Shown here piece after piece: positions 58,741 to 64,000 of a DNA stretch of 64,000 nucleotides (positions are counted from its first letter, which is position 1; each line of letters opens with the position of its first letter). The position numbers were made by a program, and so were the translations under genes. Source of the stretch: Anadara kagoshimensis (taxonomy: Eukaryota; Mollusca; Bivalvia; Arcoida; Arcidae); the NCBI GenBank assembly GCA_021292105.1, contig CM037857.1, positions 36,185,581 to 36,249,580 of the forward strand, given 5' to 3'. A model generated the notes under the pieces. It had not been told where the DNA came from and made no database searches. It saw nothing but the letters and a program-made list of their open reading frames with translations.

Positions 58741-58969
58741 TTCAGGTTTTGGTATTTTTGTATTTAAATTTAAATAAATTCAGTTTAGAACAAATACAAT
58801 GTAATCTTAATTCCACGGAATATTACCTCATTTGAGTTGTTTACCGTAGCTGAGTGGTCAAAATGATGTCCAAATCGCCATTTTGGGTGCATATGTCTGT
58901 TACAATTCACGCAGCTTATGAAACGGGTATAATGTTTGAAATTAAATTAGACAGTACTCGAACACTTAC

Positions 58970-59042
58970 GCCATAAAGATGTCAGCAAAACTTAACAACT
59001 GAATTCCCGCCACAAGTCTGTTGTAATCTATTTCTACATGAT
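58970..59042 (-). CDS. J-domain protein exon 3
   Basis: Acceptor TTTGCAG. Reads DHVEIDYNRLVAGIQLLSFA then DIFMA in the phase left by exon 2. Donor GTAAGT. No homology judged, but signals and phase agree. Confidence 0.6.
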
Positions 59043-62000
59043 CTGCAAAGACAAAGACAACAGAATAGTTTCTTTCAGATACTTTATGTTGGAATACAGG
59101 TATTGACGTCACACAGGTCACCAATGTTTAAACATACGACTGTTACAATGTCGTCTATAACTTCGATCACTTATTCAGTGATGAATACCGATGTGGCCTT
59201 AAGGGTCATCTAAGTAGGAAAATTCAAGTGAAAACTATTTGGTTGAAAAGCGTGAAAGAGGGTATAATTATGAAATTACCTACACAACTGGAAGATTTAT
59301 AATAAAAATAAATTAGGAATTGATAATTTAAGAAATTTTAAAATATTTGTTGCATGTTTTATGAAAATATTGCAAAAATACACGTGTTGGGGAAAATAGT
59401 TTACACCTTGTATAACGAATTAATTTTAAAAAATGAAGATATTAAGATAGTCAACATCATAAAGCAGTGCAAAGGGGCCAGAGTTTGTTAAAGAAATACG
59501 AGGTTTTTGAAAACTCAACAATTTACGGTTGATGTTATCTACGATTAATTTACCTTTTAAAAATGCGTGTACCAGGCGTGATATTTATATTCTAAGGCCA
59601 CTAATAATCCAAAATACAACAAGTCACTAAAAGTGCACGGTCACACAATACTGTTCTATTTGAATTGAGGTGAATATTGTTTGGTTTCAACAATGTTGAA
59701 CTATATAAAGCCGAATATGCCTCAACAATAATCAAGAAATATACAAAGTTAGCTTTTATAATCTTCCCTTGGATCGTTGGTAACCTTAGAATATGAACTA
59801 TCACGCCTGGTACACGCATTTGTAAAAGGAAAATCTTCCAGTTGTGTAGGTAATTTCATAATTATACCCCTCTTTCACGTTTTTCAACCAAATGGTTATC
59901 ACTTGTATTTTCCTACTTAAATGACCCTTAAAAAGATCGCGGGTTACTTACCTCAAATTTCAATAATGCTATATGTAGATCTGTTGTTTAAATAATTTGA
60001 TTAAAATTCTTATATTCAATCTAAAAATCGAATAAAACCAGTTTTTATCAGACGCGCATCTGAATTCAGACAATGCATATCACGTAGTAAAATGCATTAT
60101 AGCCAATAACTACATCTTTTGAGATAAAAATCTCGGCTTTGTCAGATGAGCTTTAAGGTTTTGTAGTATTTAAACATTAAATTTAAAAAAATGTGTCGTT
60201 CTATGTCAAACATGTGTAATAAATGAATATTATTCATTATTTTCATGTTTGTTCTGTTTTACCTGTTGTCCATTCAAAAACAAGTTCAATGGGTTAGTCT
60301 GTGAGGTATACTGTTTAGAAATAACAACACCGGTATAAACCCGTCTCGCGTGAATACGTATTAGCCAATCAGAACCCTATTATGAATGACTTAAATGAAT
60401 GAAACTGTCCAATGTGCCATATCAACATATGAGAGGGACAACAGCTTCCTTTCAATTAATTGCTGAATTTTGACTCCCGAAAACTCGAAAACTCGAAAAA
60501 GTTTATTAAAATTTATTCATATAAATTAAAGGCAAAAAATAAAAAAGCTGAGAATATATGCAAAAAATAATCAAAATATGAAAAAATATGTTCTAATAAA
60601 ACATGTGAAATTTCAAGTCTATTGAAGTTATATCAACTGAGATATCTAAGTTTGAATCACACCACCCATTCAAAACATGGTTTTTTTCCATCACTGAAAA
60701 TGTGATCGACTGTAGTTTAATTACGCACTAGATCCGGTTTTCATTGCAGTCATTGAGAAATACTGGTAACCTAATTATGGACGCTTTGTACACTGTGAAA
60801 TTTGGGGAGCCAATCGGATCATTGAAAAATAACCCAATTTTTTCACCCTTCCGCCAAAGAAACCGTTAGAAAATTTTCAAGTGTGATTATTTAGATAGAT
60901 ATTACATCAACGTAGTCAATTTGTGTGTCTTTTTCTATATATACATATTGTTCTTCATGCTTTTGTTCGATTAATGGTGCACATATATGATCATTCTATG
61001 GTCGGAAAACGTCACTAAGAGATGAAAATTATCTTATCTTTTAATTGTACACACTGTAATCGTAATCCCTTTCAAATCTAAGTTTGGGCAATCAGCTAGT
61101 ACAACCTTATACCGCAAACATGGATGCAACGGTACATCGATTGTAAAGACAAAACTCACCTGGATCAATCCAAATATATAAGCTTTTCACAAACTGATGC
61201 AGTTGTTTCATAAACAATTGAGGACTCGATGGTTCCGTTCCAGTCTTGCATTTGGGAATTTTCCAGTCATGGATTGTTCCTTGAAATCCAGCTCTGGGAT
61301 TATTTCTATCATAGACATCCCGACGGTTTTTATCTGACAGGGTCTGGTACGCGTATTGTAGTAAGATGAACTTTTCAGTAGACTGAGGATCACACTGAAA
61401 TTAAAATTAAAACAATGCAGTGGTAATGAACATAGTTAGCAAGTTAACCTAACGGTCTGTCACTGGTCAATAAAACACAAACAAACCGACCCATGTTCAT
61501 ACCTGAAATGGCCTTCATCTCCTTTCCACACTAAAGCTCCTGGTTCATTATCAAATGGTCTTTCGGGCGAGACTGTCTGGGGTGCCTACATCTCAGTACA
61601 CGATAAAGAGATCTTGGAACAGTTTGGTTTTAAAAAGAGCAGGCCATCTGTGACCGCTGAAAAAGCCATTTCTAAGTGACCGTGGACGGCAAAACTAAAT
61701 GAATACTAGTTCATGAAGTTACAGTACAATGATGAACAAAGCTTTCCCTAGGTCCGTTTCATGAAATCGTCCTAAATTAAGGAAGGTTCTTGTCTATTTA
61801 AGTTTAGACCGATTTATTTTCTTACAGTTTAAGTGAATGAAGTGACTGTCGCGTTGCAGGGAAATAGCCGAGCTCATGTCATTAGTACATAGGTAGAATG
61901 TATATCATTAACTATCTACCTATAATATAGAGCTTTTCCACTGAGCTGATTAAAGCCCCGAGAAAGTAATTGAACAAGACGGTTGGATACCAATGTGTCT

Positions 62001-62932
62001 TTGTGTCTGGTATTCCATTATCCCTAAATATCATTGGTCATTAATTTGTTTTCGTAAGACTAAACAAAATACAGATTAGTTAACATCTATAGATAGTATT
62101 CGTTACAAGCGTTGTAGGAGAACAGCGCAACCGTGTCATCACAAGAAACTTACAACAACATTGGATCCCAACGCTAAAGCCCGAGGTATTATTATATCGT
62201 TGCATATGCTGACCACAACTTAAAATTATATAATCCAAAAATCGAAACAACAGTGTTAATTAATACGCCAGTATTTTTATCAAAAGTTTGTATTATAGCT
62301 TCATATATAGTAATAGTTTTACCTACTCCACATTGCATACAGAAATAGAGGGTGCAAGCTGACCAATTCGACGTATTTGTACCATAAAACGGACAAACGG
62401 ACAGATAAAAAAAGTCAAATAAGACCGATTTTTTATTTTGACGGGTATTTTTTAATTAAAAGTACTAAAAATTCGGACTTTTTGTAAGGAAATTGTACCA
62501 AATTCAAACATTTAATGATAAAAAAGTACCTAAATGGCAACCTTGCACACTTAAAATGTACCAATCTGGACAAATAAATAAATTTGATTGGTCAGCCTGA
62601 GAGGGAGCAGACCATACTTTGTAGGGTCGCATTCTAAAGTGGCCTGTCTTTTGATGTAGACATCGTATACATTGTAGGTATCGTATACATTGTACGCAGG
62701 TAGGCACATGTTAATTTTCACTTTTTATGTTCCTTACCTTATTTTTATCCGGGTGTATCAATTTACTCAGTTCTCTATATGAAGCTCTGATTTCATGCTG
62801 GCTGGAATATCTGCTAACGTGTAAATAGGAATAGTAATCAGGTTTCTCTTGTGAAAATTTAAAACTTTTCACGCATGAAAATGCGGATGACATAATCTCT
62901 AACCACAGCAATCCACAAAGCATCTCAACCAT
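58970..62932 (-). CDS. J-domain (DnaJ/HSP40-like) protein, supported part
   Basis: Three minus-strand exons join in phase: 62932-62738, 61394-61160, 59042-58970. The protein has a short hydrophobic N-terminus (MLCGLLWLEIMSS). Then comes a J domain at about residues 31-97: YYSYLHV, EIRASYRELSKLIHPDKNK with the HPD motif that stimulates Hsp70 ATPase, and the FILLQYAYQTLSDKNRRDVY helix. A C-terminal part without a domain I recognise follows. J proteins act as Hsp70 co-chaperones (family knowledge); the subfamily cannot be named. After exon 3 the frame is in phase 2. Candidate downstream exons (57467-57311; 56950-56444) are uncertain. Transcription converges on the cyclase gene. Confidence 0.75.
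59104..59111. promoter_or_regulatory. Perfect CRE octamer
   Basis: TGACGTCA in the J-domain gene intron, 62 bp from exon 3. Confidence 0.3.
59200..59930. repeat. Long hairpin with nested inverted element
   Basis: Outer arms of about 97 bp: 59200-59296 (AAGGGTCATCTAAGTAGGAA onward) against 59832-59930. Within the spacer, next to the right arm, sits a second inverted pair of about 38 bp: 59562-59599 (AATGCGTGTACCAGGCGTGA onward) against 59783-59821. A MITE-like element inside a larger foldback. Confidence 0.8.
59940..61159. other. Intron 2 of the J-domain gene (part)
   Basis: AT-rich, no gene or clear repeat found. Confidence 0.5.
61160..61394 (-). CDS. J-domain protein exon 2
   Basis: Acceptor TTAATTTCAG. 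CDPQSTEKFILLQYAYQTLS, then DKNRRDVYDRNNPRAGF completes the J domain; continues to SLYIWIDP plus one base. Donor GTGAGT. Confidence 0.85.
61395..62737. other. Intron 1 of the J-domain gene
   Basis: Contains a trace of family A sequence (61465-61500) and a small direct repeat CATCGTATACATTGTA near 62668-62697. Nothing else assigned. Confidence 0.5.
62738..62932 (-). CDS. J-domain protein exon 1
   Basis: 65 codons from ATG at 62932: hydrophobic start, then PDYYSYLHVSRYSS, EIRASYRELSKLIHPDKNK. Donor GTAAGG. Met4 and Met14 are alternative starts; the first is chosen as the longest. Confidence 0.85.
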
Positions 62933-63400
62933 TTCTCTGTCCTTTGTGGGCCGTCTTACTTCTTACATTGGCGGTGCTATTATGATGAAAAGAAAAAGGA
63001 TGACATTAGCCAACATATTTCCGTGTGTTTTATTTGCCAATTCGGGGAGTTTTAGCAGGTTTCGGCTATTTGTGGGGCCCTTATTTATTTAATTCCTACT
63101 AGCTCGTCAACCGCGGAAGCAAGTACACGCGAACTCGTTTCTGAATGTTAAACCGCGAAAGTTTCTACCCGCGAATATTTCTCGTTATACAGTTTTGTTG
63201 TTATTATTATTATTGCTACGGCTGATATTCGCTTACATTGTATTAATGTATAGGCATCATCACGATTGTAAAGTATGCACAGTGCACTGCGCTGAATATT
63301 TCTTATGACAAGTCTCATTATATAGTTTATGGTTTTCTTTTAGTACCACTACAATGACCACACCACTGGGCATTTACCCGTTATGTAATCAATTTATGCT
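62933..63400 (-). promoter_or_regulatory. Presumed 5' flank of the J-domain gene
   Basis: Holds CGCGAA-type segments and a TTA run (63200-63214). No TATA box or start site can be assigned; role inferred from position. Confidence 0.3.
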
Positions 63401-63409
63401 TTGTTCCAG

Positions 63410-64000
63410 GGACTTGTCTTATTTGGTTGTTTGTCATTGACGTGCCCTTGGATGTCCCGGTATGTTTGTCTTGTCCTGTTTGACTGTCTCTGTAATTTGT
63501 CATGTTCTCGCTTGTCATCATGCTAGTCTGTCTTGACTTGACCTGTTTGGATGTTACGGTGTCACTGCCATTGTTATTTTACCGGCACTAGTGTTTTTGT
63601 CTTGTCTTGTTTGATTGTTTGTTTGTCATTATTCATGTTCTTAGTTGCCCAAGCATCGTTGCCTTGTCTTAATTCCTTTTCTTTCATTTGTCATGTTTTG
63701 GCTTCCCGATTCCATTGTTTACTCTTTCTTCATTATCTGTTTCTGTAATTATAATGTGTTCTTACCTGAACCAGTGTGTTTGTGTTATCTTGTCTTGATT
63801 GGCCGTTTCCGTCATTTTTCGTGTAGTTGGTTGTCCCGGTGCAAGTGTTTGCCTCGTCTGTCTTGATTGGCTTGTTTCTGTCATTTGTCGTGTTCTTGGT
63901 TGCCCTTATATGTTTGCTTGCCTTATATTGTCTTTCTTGGTTGTGGCGTCCTTTGTTGTATTGGTGTGTTTGCCTTGCCTTGCTTTGATTGGTTTGTTTC
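63410..64000. repeat. Degenerate ~60-67-bp minisatellite at right edge
   Basis: Recurring TTGTCTTGATTGG-TTGTTT, CTGTCATTTGTCGTGTTCTT and GGTTGCCC blocks spaced about 57-67 bp, running off the window. Low-complexity T/G-rich; the open frames within it are not genes. Confidence 0.75.

Overview
The window is AT-rich eukaryotic DNA with GT-AG introns, long introns, microsatellites, a tRNA-derived SINE, foldback elements and a simple-sequence satellite. Gene content and style fit a marine invertebrate, most probably a mollusc; that assignment is inference, because no species-diagnostic gene is present.

Layout. (1) 1-9190: one 52-bp HindIII-type satellite, about 175 copies, running off the left edge. 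(2) 9191-54804: one large plus-strand gene that I reconstruct as 32 coding exons. It encodes a soluble (bicarbonate-type) adenylyl cyclase, ADCY10-like, of about 1,726 residues: cyclase domain C1, a long polar linker, cyclase domain C2, a P-loop NTPase module and a long helical C-terminal region. All splice phases join correctly. Three single-base frameshifts (exons 9, 11 and 19) interrupt the reading frame and are either assembly indels or real lesions. (3) 54805-64000: a minus-strand gene for a J-domain (DnaJ/HSP40-type) protein. Exons are clear at 62932-62738, 61394-61160 and 59042-58970, and the 3' end is uncertain. A degenerate minisatellite runs off the right edge.

The introns are crowded with mobile DNA. 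A 1.43-kb TTAA-flanked element (piggyBac-like signature) lies in intron 12. A second, inverted copy in intron 29 is itself split by a 2.37-kb insertion with short inverted repeats. An 11-kb TTAA-flanked interval fills nearly all of intron 25. A 4.5-kb element with 33-bp inverted ends lies in intron 2. At least 13 copies of a dispersed repeat (called family A here) occur in both orientations. There is also a SINE with a perfect 14-bp target duplication, a 108-bp hairpin with 11-bp flanking repeats, and several large palindromes.

The cyclase makes cAMP from ATP. A perfect CRE octamer (TGACGTCA) sits 79 bp upstream of its start codon, so cAMP feedback is a testable idea. The J-domain gene is a separate, convergently transcribed neighbour with no evident functional link.
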